Source of the DNA: Bradyrhizobium sp. 186
Lineage (GTDB): Bacteria; Pseudomonadota; Alphaproteobacteria; Rhizobiales; Xanthobacteraceae
Length of the DNA stretch: 64,000 nt
Direction of reading: 5' to 3'
NCBI RefSeq assembly: GCF_023101685.1
Contig: NZ_CP082164.1
Coordinates: 620,001-684,000, forward strand
Position numbers and translations under genes: made by a program. Below the pieces are notes generated by a model that saw only the letters and a program-made list of their open reading frames with translations, searched no databases and was not told the DNA's origin. Every line of letters begins with the position of its first letter. Position 1 is the first letter of the stretch. Below, piece after piece: positions 33,844 through 42,675 of this stretch.

Positions 33844-35988
33844 CTACGCCGCCCGCATGTTGTTGAGGAACGCGTCGATCTCTCCGCGCAGCATGTCGGC
33901 CTCGCGGCGGAGTGTATCCGACGCGCCGAGCACCTCTGTGGCCGCGGCGCCGGCTTCGGCCGATGCCGTGGAGACGCCGACGATGTTGCTGGAGACCTCG
34001 CTGGTGCCGCCGGCCGCATGCTGGATGTTGCGGGCGATCTCGCGGGTGGCCGCACCCTGTTCCTCGACCGCGGCTGCGATCGTCGTGGTCACGTCGTTGA
34101 TCTCGCCGATGATCCGGCCGATGCCCTGGATGGCGCCGACCGCCGAGGTCGTGACCGACTGCATGCTGGTGATCTGGGTGCGAATCTCTTCCGTCGCCTT
34201 CGCGGTCTGACTGGCGAGGCTCTTCACCTCGGAGGCGACCACCGCGAAGCCGCGGCCGGCTTCGCCCGCGCGCGCTGCCTCGATGGTGGCGTTTAGCGCG
34301 AGCAGATTGGTCTGCGAGGCGATGGTCTGGATCAAATCGACCACGACGCTGATGCGGCTCGCGCTGTCGGCAAGACCCTGCATGGTCGCGTCCGTCGAGC
34401 CGGCTTCGTCGACCGCCTTCCTGGCGATCTCGGCCGAGGTGACCACCTGGCGGCTGATCTCCTGGATCGAGGAGGACAATTGCTCGGTGCCGGCCGACAC
34501 GGTCTGCACGTTGACCGAGGTCTCCTCGGCGGCGGAGGCGACCGCGTTCACCAGCGCGTTGGACTGGTCGGCGGTGTCCGACATGCTCTGCGCGGTCGAC
34601 TGCATCGAATTGGCCGACTGCGCGAGATTGTCGAGCGCGTTGCGTACAGTCCCTTCGAACTCCGCGATCTTCGCCTCCACGTGCGCGGCGCGTTCAGCTT
34701 TCGCGGCGCGATCCTTGTCTTGCTCGCTCGACATCGCGCGGGCCTCGATCATGCTTTCGCGGAACACTTGTAGCGTGTTCGCCATCACCGAGATCTCGTC
34801 GTTGTGGTTCTTGGAACGGTAGATATCGGTCTCGAGGTCGCCGTTCGCCAGGAGTTGCATCGATTGATGCAGGGCGCCGATCCTGCGCAGGATGCTGCGG
34901 CCGACATAGAGCCAGACGAACAGCGCCGAGCCGACCAGGGTCAGCGCGCCCAGCGCCAGCATGCTTGTGGTCGCGAGCGAAATCTCCTGCCGTGCCTGGA
35001 AGGTCGACGCGTTGGTCTCCTTCTGCACGCCGTCGACGAGCTGCTGCACGCTGATGCCGAGGCCGACATTGAGCTTGCGGGTCTCGTCCAGGATGGTCTG
35101 GCCATAGTCGATGGAGTCGAGCTCCTTCTGGCGGATCTTGAACACGCCGGTCTTGCCCTCGCCGAAGGCGAACAGCTTTTTCACGGCGTCGCGCACCGCC
35201 TGTATCGACGGCATGTTCGGCAGGTCCTCGAGGTTCGACTTGACGCGGTCGCGGGTCGTCTTGAATTCCTTCTCGATCGCCTCCAGCGTGTCGCTGTTGT
35301 TGGCCGAGAGCGCCGCCATCATGTCGGCGGCCATCAGATTGCCGTTGGCGGAGACCGTCGAAACCTGGGCGACGGTGCGGGCGGCCTCGGTGGCATCGTC
35401 CGCGGAGAGGTCCGCCGCGCCGAGGATCGCGTTCAGGCGTGTCTGCGCGTCCAGCATCGCCGGGCCCGCCGCGCCGACGAAGGCGAGCTGCGCCTTGCGC
35501 AGCGCTTCATACTGCTTGTCGTGCAGCGCGCCGGTGTCCAGCCGTTCGCGCGCGGCCGAAACCAGGCTCTGCGTTGCCTCGTCGATGCTCTTGGCGGTGT
35601 CGCGCAGCGCGGTCGCGGTCTGCTTGTCGGCGCCGAGCTCGATGATCTCGCCAAGCTTGGCCATGGCGAGCTGCTGGATCTCCTGCACCTTCTTGGTGCG
35701 CTCGTTCAGCGCCTCGTCGGAAGGTGAGGCCAAGAGGCCCGGGCCTTGTGCCGCGAGCGTTGCGCTTTGTGAGGCGAGCTGAAGGCTCGAGGAGAGACGC
35801 GGAATGTCGCGGCCGCTCAGATCCATCATGGTGCTGCCCAGATGGTTGAACACGAAGCCGGCGCCCGCCGAGATCACGAGGCCCATGCCCGCGATCACCG
35901 CGAAGGCCGCGAACAGGCTGCCGCGCACGCCCCATTTCGGCATTTTGAAACGAGGCCGGAAACGGCCAAGGCTCAGACGGATCGCCAT
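33844..35988 (-). CDS. Methyl-accepting chemotaxis protein
   Basis: A 714-residue chemoreceptor. N-terminal helix ([26 protein letters not shown]), a large helical periplasmic sensor (about 45-350), a second helix ([20 protein letters not shown]), a HAMP domain (residues ~375-430), and a C-terminal signalling domain with the highly conserved hairpin [32 protein letters not shown]. The start has GGGGGAA upstream. No chemotaxis kinase or adaptor gene is adjacent, so it is an orphan receptor feeding a distant Che system. Confidence 0.95.
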   Translation of the reverse strand: MAIRLSLGRFRPRFKMPKWGVRGSLFAAFAVIAGMGLVISAGAGFVFNHLGSTMMDLSGRDIPRLSSSLQLASQSATLAAQGPGLLASPSDEALNERTKKVQEIQQLAMAKLGEIIELGADKQTATALRDTAKSIDEATQSLVSAARERLDTGALHDKQYEALRKAQLAFVGAAGPAMLDAQTRLNAILGAADLSADDATEAARTVAQVSTVSANGNLMAADMMAALSANNSDTLEAIEKEFKTTRDRVKSNLEDLPNMPSIQAVRDAVKKLFAFGEGKTGVFKIRQKELDSIDYGQTILDETRKLNVGLGISVQQLVDGVQKETNASTFQARQEISLATTSMLALGALTLVGSALFVWLYVGRSILRRIGALHQSMQLLANGDLETDIYRSKNHNDEISVMANTLQVFRESMIEARAMSSEQDKDRAAKAERAAHVEAKIAEFEGTVRNALDNLAQSANSMQSTAQSMSDTADQSNALVNAVASAAEETSVNVQTVSAGTEQLSSSIQEISRQVVTSAEIARKAVDEAGSTDATMQGLADSASRISVVVDLIQTIASQTNLLALNATIEAARAGEAGRGFAVVASEVKSLASQTAKATEEIRTQITSMQSVTTSAVGAIQGIGRIIGEINDVTTTIAAAVEEQGAATREIARNIQHAAGGTSEVSSNIVGVSTASAEAGAAATEVLGASDTLRREADMLRGEIDAFLNNMRAA

Positions 35989-36093
35989 CGAAATTCCCCC
36001 ACACCCGTAATTTTATATTTTCGCCGCGGAGTATCCTTGGAGCGGGTTAAAAAATCGCAAGTTGCACAATCGGTTGCGCCAGTTCCGCAGAGC

Positions 36094-36128
36094 GAAAAAA
36101 GAAAGGGCCGGCAACGTGGCCGGCCCTT
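36094..36128 (-). terminator. Terminator of the outer membrane barrel gene
   Basis: A 10-bp perfect stem (36103-36112 with 36119-36128, loop of 6 nt). On the minus strand it is followed by TTTCTTTTTT, so it ends the minus-strand transcript 27 bases after the stop at 36155. Confidence 0.9.
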
Positions 36129-36154
36129 GATAGCGAAGAGATTTTGGCGCGCGA

Positions 36155-36883
36155 TCAGTAGCGCGCGACCATCGGGGCGGCCCAGTTGAAGCGGTAGTTG
36201 ACGCCCGCCTTGAAGGTGTGATCGTCGGTCGTGAAGTTGCCGGCGGGCACCAGCGCGGCCGGCGCGGTGAAGTGCGCGTCGCCGAAATTGTAGTACTGGT
36301 ACTCGGCCTTGGCCGACCAGTTCGGCGCGAACATGTACTCGACGCCGGCGCCGACGGTGTAGCCGTTGCGATGATCGCCGACGATGGTGGAGGCGACCTG
36401 CGCGCCGCCGAGCGTCACCTTCTCGTTGTTGTCGGAATAGGCGTAGCCGCCCTTCACATAGAGCAGACCCGGACCCCAGGTGTAGCCGACGCGGCCGGTG
36501 ATCGAGCCGAGACCGCGCTGGTCGTTGGTGTAGGCATAGCCGCCGGGGAACGCCGCGCCGACATTGCCGGAGAGCCAGGAATACTGGCCTTCGAGGCCGA
36601 CCACGAAGTTCGGGTTGAACTGCCAGTCCGCACCGGCCTGCACGCCGCCGAGGAAGCGGCCGTTGCCGTTGTTACCGGTCGAGAGACCGTTGAAATTGTT
36701 GTCGCTGGAGAACGCGCCGCCGACATGGGCGCCGAGATAGAATCCGGTCCAGTTATAGATCGGCGTGGCATAGGCCGGCGCAGCCTTGTTGTAATAGGGG
36801 CGGGCGCCGAGATCGGCACCGACGGCCGGCGCGGCCGCGCCCACCACGAGCAGCGCCACGGTCGCAAACAGAATCTTCTTCAT
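36155..36883 (-). CDS. Outer membrane beta-barrel protein (Omp25/RopB-like)
   Basis: A 242-residue outer-membrane protein. Signal peptide ILFATVALLVVGAAAPAVGA, cleaved before DLGARP. The NWTGFYLGAHVGGAFS opening, alternating amphipathic strands (GRVGYTWGPGLLYVKGGYAYS; YTVGAGVEYMFAPNWSAKAEYQYYNFGD) and a C-terminal aromatic-rich strand ending near FKAGVNYRFNW are typical of the eight-stranded Omp25/OmpA-like barrels abundant in rhizobia. The start at MKKILFA (36883) is preferred over an in-frame start 18 bases upstream. Confidence 0.93.
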   Translation of the reverse strand: MKKILFATVALLVVGAAAPAVGADLGARPYYNKAAPAYATPIYNWTGFYLGAHVGGAFSSDNNFNGLSTGNNGNGRFLGGVQAGADWQFNPNFVVGLEGQYSWLSGNVGAAFPGGYAYTNDQRGLGSITGRVGYTWGPGLLYVKGGYAYSDNNEKVTLGGAQVASTIVGDHRNGYTVGAGVEYMFAPNWSAKAEYQYYNFGDAHFTAPAALVPAGNFTTDDHTFKAGVNYRFNWAAPMVARY

Positions 36884-37106
36884 CGTCGTGAACTCCAACA
36901 CTTGATCCCCGGCAGGCGCGCTTTCCGCGCCGTCGTTGGTTTTGCAGATAGCTCGCTTTTGACGAAAATGCTGTCACATGCATGGCACAGCGGCACCCAA
37001 CGTAACTTATTGGGCTGTAAACGATTTTCGTGCTTAATGCCGGCTTAAGAAGTGCTGAACGAAGGGTTAAGATTGCGGCCTTCCGGCAATCTGCGTGCGT
37101 CTCTCG

Positions 37107-37427
37107 TTAACCAAGCCGCCGCCGGGCCTCGTCGCGCATCTGTTCGCGGAACGCCGCGCGCCGCGCCGGCCGGTCCTCCTCGCGCACGTCATGGCGATCG
37201 AAGACGTCGAAATTGTCCAGGATCGGATAGCGCTCGCTCGCCATCGCGAGCACGTGCAGCACCTTGGTCGCTGATGGCGTCGGGCCGCTCACTTCCCAGC
37301 GCCGGATTGTGTCGGCGCCACCCTTGTCCGGCAATCCGCACAGCTTCGCCATGTCCGCTGCAGTCAGCTTCCGCTCGAGGGCGTCGGAGAGATCAGTGCG
37401 GAGTTGCTTTAATTCGGGGCCGGTCAT
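37107..37427 (-). CDS. Small helix-turn-helix domain protein
   Basis: A 106-residue basic protein. Residues 5-60 look like an XRE/Cro-type helix-turn-helix (ELKQLRTDLSDALERKLTAADMAKLCGLPDKGGADTIRRWEVSGPTPS), with an insertion between the recognition helices. The C-terminal third is rich in Arg, Glu and Asp. GAGGTGAC directly precedes the ATG. It is an isolated gene; the regulated target is unknown. Confidence 0.7.
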   Translation of the reverse strand: MTGPELKQLRTDLSDALERKLTAADMAKLCGLPDKGGADTIRRWEVSGPTPSATKVLHVLAMASERYPILDNFDVFDRHDVREEDRPARRAAFREQMRDEARRRLG

Positions 37428-37567
37428 GTCACCTCATTACGCGAAGCCGTCGAGGTGAATGCACTAGCGCTGATTCGGGTCCATCCGAAGGCGACGAGCG
37501 GGCGCAGCGATCGATACGGCGTGCTAATCTCGCACCCGCCGGGCTCAAGTGAAGGAAGGACAATCGC

Positions 37568-37915
37568 ATGCCCGTGTTCAAGCTGCCCCTGTCGGGGGAC
37601 GTGGTGCAGTCGATCAACCCGATCACGTCGTTCTTCAGTCCGGCCGGCGGCCAGTTCGGCCTCGTCAACATCACGGTCGGCCAATCCTCGGCGCCGGACG
37701 TCGAGAAGGACCTGCTGTCGGATGTCGGCAGTTACGGCAAGCAGATCGGCCAGATCGCGGATGCGCTGCTCGTGGTGATCGAACATCTGGAAGCGCTCGG
37801 TGACAGCGCACTCGGCGATGACAAGGCGGTCACGGCCTTCAAGGAGCTGATGCACTCGGTCGCGACCGTGAAGGAGCGCCACAACCGCAAAGCCTGCCGC
37901 CCGCGGCGGCGCTGA
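37568..37915 (+). CDS. Small protein of unknown function
   Basis: A 115-residue protein beginning MPVFKLPLSGDVVQSINP, with a phage-tail-like or beta-rich N-terminal half (FFSPAGGQFGLVNITVGQS) and a helical C-terminal half (QIGQIADALLVVIEHLEALGD). A strong AAGGAAGGA site precedes the ATG, supporting real translation. The family is one I associate only with Bradyrhizobium and relatives; no function is known to me. Confidence 0.7.
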   Translation: MPVFKLPLSGDVVQSINPITSFFSPAGGQFGLVNITVGQSSAPDVEKDLLSDVGSYGKQIGQIADALLVVIEHLEALGDSALGDDKAVTAFKELMHSVATVKERHNRKACRPRRR

Positions 37916-38039
37916 TGATGCCGTGCACCCGCGCTCCGGTACCTTCACGCAGGCACGGAGTTATGAACGGAGCCCTATGGAAATTTCCCGATGGATGAAC
38001 ACTTGGCACAACGGGCCCACAGCGACGAAGGGATCAGCC

Positions 38040-38333
38040 ATGACAAGCATCAAACTCGCGATTGCCGCACTTATCACTGTCGGGCTGGCAGCAGCCCCCT
38101 CCGTTGTCGAAGCGAAGAAGCACAGGTCCGCCAGACATTACAGCACGGGTATTGTGGCCCCCGCTTATGGGAGCGCCGGAGTGCCGGTAGGAACGCAACC
38201 CCGGTCCTACGGCAGTTCCGGACAGTCCATCGGGACGGTCACGGCGCCATCGATCGGAACGTACAATTGGCCGTCGGTCGGCGTGACCAACGCGGTCCCG
38301 ACCTGGAGCAACACCAACCCGCCGGTCAGATAG
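38040..38333 (+). CDS. Small exported protein of unknown function
   Basis: A 97-residue secreted protein: signal peptide (LAIAALITVGLAAAPSVVEA, cleavage near residue 22) and a low-complexity mature part rich in Ser, Gly, Thr, Val and Pro with repeated PxYGSxG, VPVGTQ and SIGT motifs. GAAGGGA is upstream of the ATG. The stop codon lies inside an 8-bp hairpin (TAGAGGGC/GCCCTCTA, 38331-38355) shared with the end of the convergent gene. Confidence 0.7.
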   Translation: MTSIKLAIAALITVGLAAAPSVVEAKKHRSARHYSTGIVAPAYGSAGVPVGTQPRSYGSSGQSIGTVTAPSIGTYNWPSVGVTNAVPTWSNTNPPVR

Positions 38334-38358
38334 AGGGCGGCAGAGCAGCCCTCTAACC

Positions 38359-38568
38359 CTACGCTCCCCGGCCGTCCTGTTTGCCGATCACGCAGCGCCA
38401 TCCCGCCAGGCGTTCGGCCGGGTGCTGGTTCATCCATTCGGCAAGCTGTGGCGCGCCCATCAGGCAGGACTGCACCGAGACGTCAGCGAGGTCCGAGCTG
38501 GTGACGGTCTGCTCGTGGCAATTTGTCGGAGAGGAGAGACTGCAGAGCACGGCGATGATCTTGATCAC
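38359..38568 (-). CDS. Small cysteine-containing protein of unknown function
   Basis: A 69-residue protein, GTG start. It has an N-terminal hydrophobic segment (IKIIAVLCSL) and four cysteines: LCSL, TNCHEQ, QSCLMG and WRCVIG. The pattern SCLMGAPQLAEWMNQHPAERLAGWRC is one I recognise from many Bradyrhizobium small proteins of unknown function. Its GTG overlaps the stop of the upstream gene by four bases (GTGA, 38565-38568), so the pair is translationally coupled. Confidence 0.75.
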   Translation of the reverse strand: MIKIIAVLCSLSSPTNCHEQTVTSSDLADVSVQSCLMGAPQLAEWMNQHPAERLAGWRCVIGKQDGRGA

Positions 38569-38744
38569 GACAGTTTACTTCTGTCGTTGCCATGGGTATT
38601 CGCGCCTCTGCCCGCTGCGTTGTCCTGGTGCGCGGTGACCGCGTCAGCCGGCGGGAAAATGCTGTCATATATCGCGCGTGCCTCTCGAATGAGGCGCACT
38701 CGCTCGCGTTCGGACCTTGAGACAAATTGAACAACTTCGCCCAT
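38565..38744 (-). CDS. Small protein of unknown function, coupled to the next gene
   Basis: A 59-residue protein beginning MGEVVQFVSRSERERVRLIREARAIYDSIFPP (basic amphipathic helix, then a Pro-rich and Asn/Gly-rich tail). The ATG at 38744 has GTGGAG six bases upstream. Its TGA overlaps the next gene. A genus-restricted family as far as I can tell; no function is known to me. Confidence 0.7.
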   Translation of the reverse strand: MGEVVQFVSRSERERVRLIREARAIYDSIFPPADAVTAHQDNAAGRGANTHGNDRSKLS

Positions 38745-38842
38745 GTCGGCTCCACACATCAATTAGCCTAACCGCCATGAGATGACGGCTATCATTCGAT
38801 GCTGATCTAGGATGCCACCTGCGGGGTTAAAGCCGTGCGGGA

Positions 38843-38870
38843 GGTCACGAAGAATAAAAAGCTCGTGACC
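38843..38870. promoter_or_regulatory. Inverted repeat GGTCACGA...TCGTGACC
   Basis: An 8-bp perfect inverted repeat with a 12-nt A-rich loop (38843-38850 with 38863-38870) lies about 100 bp upstream of the coupled small genes (minus strand) and 110 bp beyond the ABC ATPase stop. It may be an operator or a weak terminator of the ABC operon. Confidence 0.35.
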
Positions 38871-38978
38871 GCGTCGCCGCACCGGAGGAATTAGGCCCAA
38901 TATCGGCTCCGCATGGGGATCGGACACCGGGTGATGCAAGTCAGACGCGACTGATCGCCGTCCCTGCGACCGATCGCC

Positions 38979-40598
38979 TCACGCCGCCGGTGCGCGCTCT
39001 TTTTGCCCCGGCACGGCCGCCAGCAACTCGCGCGTATAGGCGTGCTCGGGCGCGGCGAAGAGCTGTGTGGTCGGCTTCAGCTCGACGATGGCGCCGCGCT
39101 GCATCACCGCGATGCGGTCGCAGATCTGCGCCGCGACGCGCAGATCGTGGGTGATGAACAGCATCGAGAGCCCAAGGCGCGCCTTGAGGTCTTCGAGCAG
39201 CTTCAGCACCTGGGCCTGCACGGAGACGTCGAGTGCGGAGACGGCCTCGTCGGCGACGATGATCTCGGGTTCGAGCGCGAGTGCGCGTGCGATGCCGACG
39301 CGCTGGCGCTGGCCGCCGGAGAATTCGTGCGGGTAGCGGTCGAGCGCGCCGGGATCCAACCCCACCATCTTGAGGAGATCGCGGGCGCGGTCGAACGCGA
39401 CCTTCGGCTCGATGCCAGCCGCGATCGGGCCGTCGGCGATGATGTGGCCGATCTTGCGGCGCGGATTGAGCGAGGCAAACGGATCCTGAAAGATCATCTG
39501 GATGCGATGGCGCTCGGCGCGTAGCGCCTTGCCCGAGAGCGAGGTGAGATCGGTCTCGCCGATCCGCACGGTGCCGCGGTCGGCCTGGATCAGCCGCATT
39601 ACCAACCGCGCCACCGACGACTTGCCGGAGCCGGATTCGCCGACGAGGCCGAGCGTCTCGCCCTTCAGGATCGTGAAATTGATTTCTCGCGCGGCATCGA
39701 CGCGACGGTCTTCGCGAAACCAGCCGCCCGACGTGACGTAAGTCTTGTCCAGCCCGATCACCTCGACGGCCTTGGCCTGATCGTCCAGCGGCGCGCGCGC
39801 CGGCGGGTCCATGGTCGGCACGGCGGCGAGCAGCGCCTTGGTGTAGTCGTGCTGCGGTTCGTTAAAGACGGCGCTAGCGGGGCCTTCCTCCACCACCTTG
39901 CCGTGCCGGAGCACCACGACCTGGTCGGCGATATCTGCGACCACGCCGAAATCATGGGTGATGAACATCACCGCCATGTTGCGGTTGCGCTGAAGGTTGC
40001 GGATCAGCTTCAGGATCTGAGCCTGCGTGGTGACGTCGAGCGCGGTCGTCGGCTCGTCCGCGACCAGCACCGCGGGCTCCAGCGCGAGCGCCATGGCGAT
40101 CATGGCGCGCTGGCGCTGGCCACCGGAGAGCTGGTGCGGATAGGCCCGCACGATGCGTTCGGGATCGGGCAGGCCGACCTCGCGCGCCAGCGATAGTGCC
40201 TTTGCGCGCCGCTCCCTCGGCGTGAGCAGGCCGTGCGCCTCGAACATCTCCGCCATCTGGTCGCCGATCCGCATCAGCGGATTGAGCGCGGTCATCGGCT
40301 CCTGAAAGATCATCGCGAACCTGCGGCCGCGCAGGTCGCGCCAACCGTCATCATCGAGCTTGAGCAGGTCGCGGCCTTCGAACTGGATCTCGCCGGAGGT
40401 GACGTCGACCGTGTCCGGCAGCAGGCCCATCAGCGCATGCGCGCACATGGATTTGCCGGAGCCGGATTCGCCGACGACGCAGACGATCTTGCCGGCCTTG
40501 AGGTCCAGCGAGATGCCGTCGACCGCGAAGGGACGCTCGGCGCCCTCGGGCAGCGCGATTCTGAGGTTCTTGATCGAGACGACGGGCGGCGCGGTCAT
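38979..40598 (-). CDS. Dipeptide/oligopeptide ABC transporter ATPase, two fused ATP-binding domains
   Basis: A 539-residue protein with two complete ABC cassettes: Walker [14 protein letters not shown] and, in the second half, [13 protein letters not shown]; signature motifs [15 protein letters not shown] and [15 protein letters not shown]; each domain has Walker B with DEPT/DEAV. It corresponds to DppD and DppF joined in one chain, as in YejF or GsiA. It is the last gene of the operon and energises the two permeases upstream. The start at 40598 ([16 protein letters not shown]) is three bases past the permease stop. Confidence 0.95.
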   Translation of the reverse strand: MTAPPVVSIKNLRIALPEGAERPFAVDGISLDLKAGKIVCVVGESGSGKSMCAHALMGLLPDTVDVTSGEIQFEGRDLLKLDDDGWRDLRGRRFAMIFQEPMTALNPLMRIGDQMAEMFEAHGLLTPRERRAKALSLAREVGLPDPERIVRAYPHQLSGGQRQRAMIAMALALEPAVLVADEPTTALDVTTQAQILKLIRNLQRNRNMAVMFITHDFGVVADIADQVVVLRHGKVVEEGPASAVFNEPQHDYTKALLAAVPTMDPPARAPLDDQAKAVEVIGLDKTYVTSGGWFREDRRVDAAREINFTILKGETLGLVGESGSGKSSVARLVMRLIQADRGTVRIGETDLTSLSGKALRAERHRIQMIFQDPFASLNPRRKIGHIIADGPIAAGIEPKVAFDRARDLLKMVGLDPGALDRYPHEFSGGQRQRVGIARALALEPEIIVADEAVSALDVSVQAQVLKLLEDLKARLGLSMLFITHDLRVAAQICDRIAVMQRGAIVELKPTTQLFAAPEHAYTRELLAAVPGQKERAPAA

Positions 40599-40600
40599 CG

Positions 40601-41440
40601 TCAGCGTCCCTCGCGCGACAGCCGGGGATTGAGCGCGTCGTTGAGGCCTTCGCCGATCAGGTTCAAGCCGAGCACCGAGATCAGGATCGCGAAGCCGGGA
40701 AACACGGTGATCCACCAGGCCTGTCGGATCACGGTGCGGCCAGCGCCGACCATGTAGCCCCAGGAGATCAGATTGGGATCACCGAGGCCGAGGAACGACA
40801 GCGAGGATTCCAGCAGGATCGCGGTTGCGACCATCAGCGAGGCCAGCACGATCACCGGCGAAAGTGCGTTCGGCAAAATCTCGCGCAGGATGATCCAGGT
40901 GTTGCTCTGGCCGGTGACGACGGCGGCCTGGACATATTCCCGCGTGCGCAGCGACAGCACCTCGCCGCGGACGAGGCGCGCGACCGGCGGCCAGCTCACC
41001 ACTGCGATCGAGGCCACGATCGAATAGATCGAGGGTTGCAGGATCGCGACCAGCACGATCGCGAGCGCGAAGCTCGGAATGGTCTGGAAGAATTCTGTGA
41101 AGCGCATCAGGGCGTCGTCGACCTTGCCGCCGAAATAACCGGCCATGGCGCCGATCGGCATGCCGACGATCAGCGCGACCAGCGTCGAGACGAGGCCGAC
41201 CAGCAGCGACACGCGCGCGCCAAAAATCATGCCGGCGAACACGTCGCGGCCGAGCGCGTCGGTGCCGAGCGGCACGGTCGAGAGCGTGAAGGGCGGCAGG
41301 AACGGCCGCTGCACCATGCGCCAGGGCGAGTTCGGGAACAGCAGCGGCCCGAATACCGCGACCGCGATCGCGAGCAGCAGGATGATGAGCCCGATGACGC
41401 CGCTCGGGCTGCGCAGCATCGATTTCCAGAACTGTTTCAT
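40601..41440 (-). CDS. ABC transporter permease, DppC/OppC family
   Basis: A 279-residue permease with about six helices. The OppC-type N-terminal extension (ITTPLG-like STVPLGTDALGRDVFAGMIFGARVSL) and the EAA loop (REILPNALSPVIVLASLMVATAILLESSLSFLGLG) are clear. It overlaps the upstream DppB-type permease by 4 bases. Together they form the channel for peptide-like substrates. Confidence 0.95.
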   Translation of the reverse strand: MKQFWKSMLRSPSGVIGLIILLLAIAVAVFGPLLFPNSPWRMVQRPFLPPFTLSTVPLGTDALGRDVFAGMIFGARVSLLVGLVSTLVALIVGMPIGAMAGYFGGKVDDALMRFTEFFQTIPSFALAIVLVAILQPSIYSIVASIAVVSWPPVARLVRGEVLSLRTREYVQAAVVTGQSNTWIILREILPNALSPVIVLASLMVATAILLESSLSFLGLGDPNLISWGYMVGAGRTVIRQAWWITVFPGFAILISVLGLNLIGEGLNDALNPRLSREGR

Positions 41441-42408
41441 GTGGCGTATTCGATGCGCGGATCGACCAGGCGATAGACTAGGTCGGTGATCAGGTTGAAG
41501 ATCAGCACCATGGCGGAGCAGATCACGAAGACGCCGAGCAGCAGATTGTAGTCCCGCTGCAACAGCGCGTCGTACATCAGGCGCCCGATGCCGGGCCAGG
41601 CGAACACGGTCTCGGTGATGACGGCGCCGCCGATCAGCGTGCCGGAATGCACGCCTGCGAGCGTCACGACGGGAAGCAGCGCGTTGCGCAACACGTGGCG
41701 GCGCTGAATCACGGCGTCGGAGAGGCCCTTGGCGCGTGCGGTCTTGACGAAGTCGAGCCGCTTCACTTCCAGCATCGAGGCCCGCGTCATGCGGGTATAG
41801 GTCGCCATGAAGAACAGGCCGAGCGTCATCGCCGGCATGATCAAATGCGCGCCGACGTCGATCACATGGGCGAAGCCGGTGTAGTTGGCGCCGACCGTGT
41901 CGTAGCCGAAGCTCGGCAGCCAATCCATGGTGACCGAGAACAGCAGAATGCCCATCAGCGCTACCCAGAAGATCGGCATCGCGTAGAAGATCAGCGCGAA
42001 GACGGTGATGGCGGTGTCAAGGAAGGTTCCGGCAAAGCGCGCGGCGAAGGTGCCAAAGAGGACGCCGAGCATGAGCGAGATCGTGAACGCCGTCAGCGTC
42101 AGCAGCAGCGTCGCCGGCAGCCGCTCCAGGATCAGCTTCGACACCGGCGCCTGCTGGCGGAAGGAGAAGCCGAGATCGAGGGTGACGACGCCCTTGACGT
42201 AGATGAAGAGCTGCTCGGGCAGCGGCTTGTCGAGGCCGAATTTTTCCCTGAGCTGCTGGACGAAGATCTGGTCGCTGGCGCCGGCCTCGCCCGCCATCAC
42301 GACCGCGGGGTCGCCGGGCGCAAGCCGGATCAGGAAGAAATTGAGGACGACGATCGCGAGCAGGACGATCACACCCTTCACGATACGCTGAGCGACGAAG
42401 GAGAGCAT
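41437..42408 (-). CDS. ABC transporter permease, DppB/OppB family
   Basis: A 323-residue permease. The N-terminal helix with FFLIRLAPGDPAVVMAG, the QLREKFGLDKPLPEQ cytoplasmic/periplasmic segment and the EAA loop (RRHVLRNALLPVVTLAGVHSGTLIGGAVITETVFAWPGIGRL) are classic DppB. It is separated from the binding-protein gene upstream by 267 bp that hold a dispersed repeat. Confidence 0.95.
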   Translation of the reverse strand: MLSFVAQRIVKGVIVLLAIVVLNFFLIRLAPGDPAVVMAGEAGASDQIFVQQLREKFGLDKPLPEQLFIYVKGVVTLDLGFSFRQQAPVSKLILERLPATLLLTLTAFTISLMLGVLFGTFAARFAGTFLDTAITVFALIFYAMPIFWVALMGILLFSVTMDWLPSFGYDTVGANYTGFAHVIDVGAHLIMPAMTLGLFFMATYTRMTRASMLEVKRLDFVKTARAKGLSDAVIQRRHVLRNALLPVVTLAGVHSGTLIGGAVITETVFAWPGIGRLMYDALLQRDYNLLLGVFVICSAMVLIFNLITDLVYRLVDPRIEYAT

Positions 42409-42458
42409 ATTTAGAACGTCGCTTGTTTGACTTGAGTGTCACCGCGGGGACGGTGCGC

Positions 42459-42604
42459 TCCCTCTCCCGCTTGCGGGGGAGGGTTGGGGTGGGGGTGCTT
42501 CCGCGGAGAGGGGCCTCGCGTGGAGAGAGCCCCCACCCGCCGCGCTTGGGACGATGCTTCGCATCGCCCGGCGCGCGTCGACCTCCCCCGCAAGCGGGAG
42601 AGGT
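42459..42604. repeat. Dispersed CTCTCCCGC/GCGGGAGAG repeat inside the ABC operon
   Basis: Arms CCCTCTCCCGCTTGCGGGGG (left, from 42460) and ACCTCCCCCGCAAGCGGGAG (42581-42600) are mutually complementary and each is itself hairpin-forming; an ACGATGCTTCGCATCG hairpin lies between. It sits between the binding-protein gene and the permease genes, where such structures commonly stabilise the upstream mRNA or limit read-through. Confidence 0.85.
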
Positions 42605-42675
42605 GCAGCGAGTTTGTCGGTCGATTAGGTATCATTTGGCGAAAGCCATAGCAGAAAGATCAGACGCGAGCGCTA

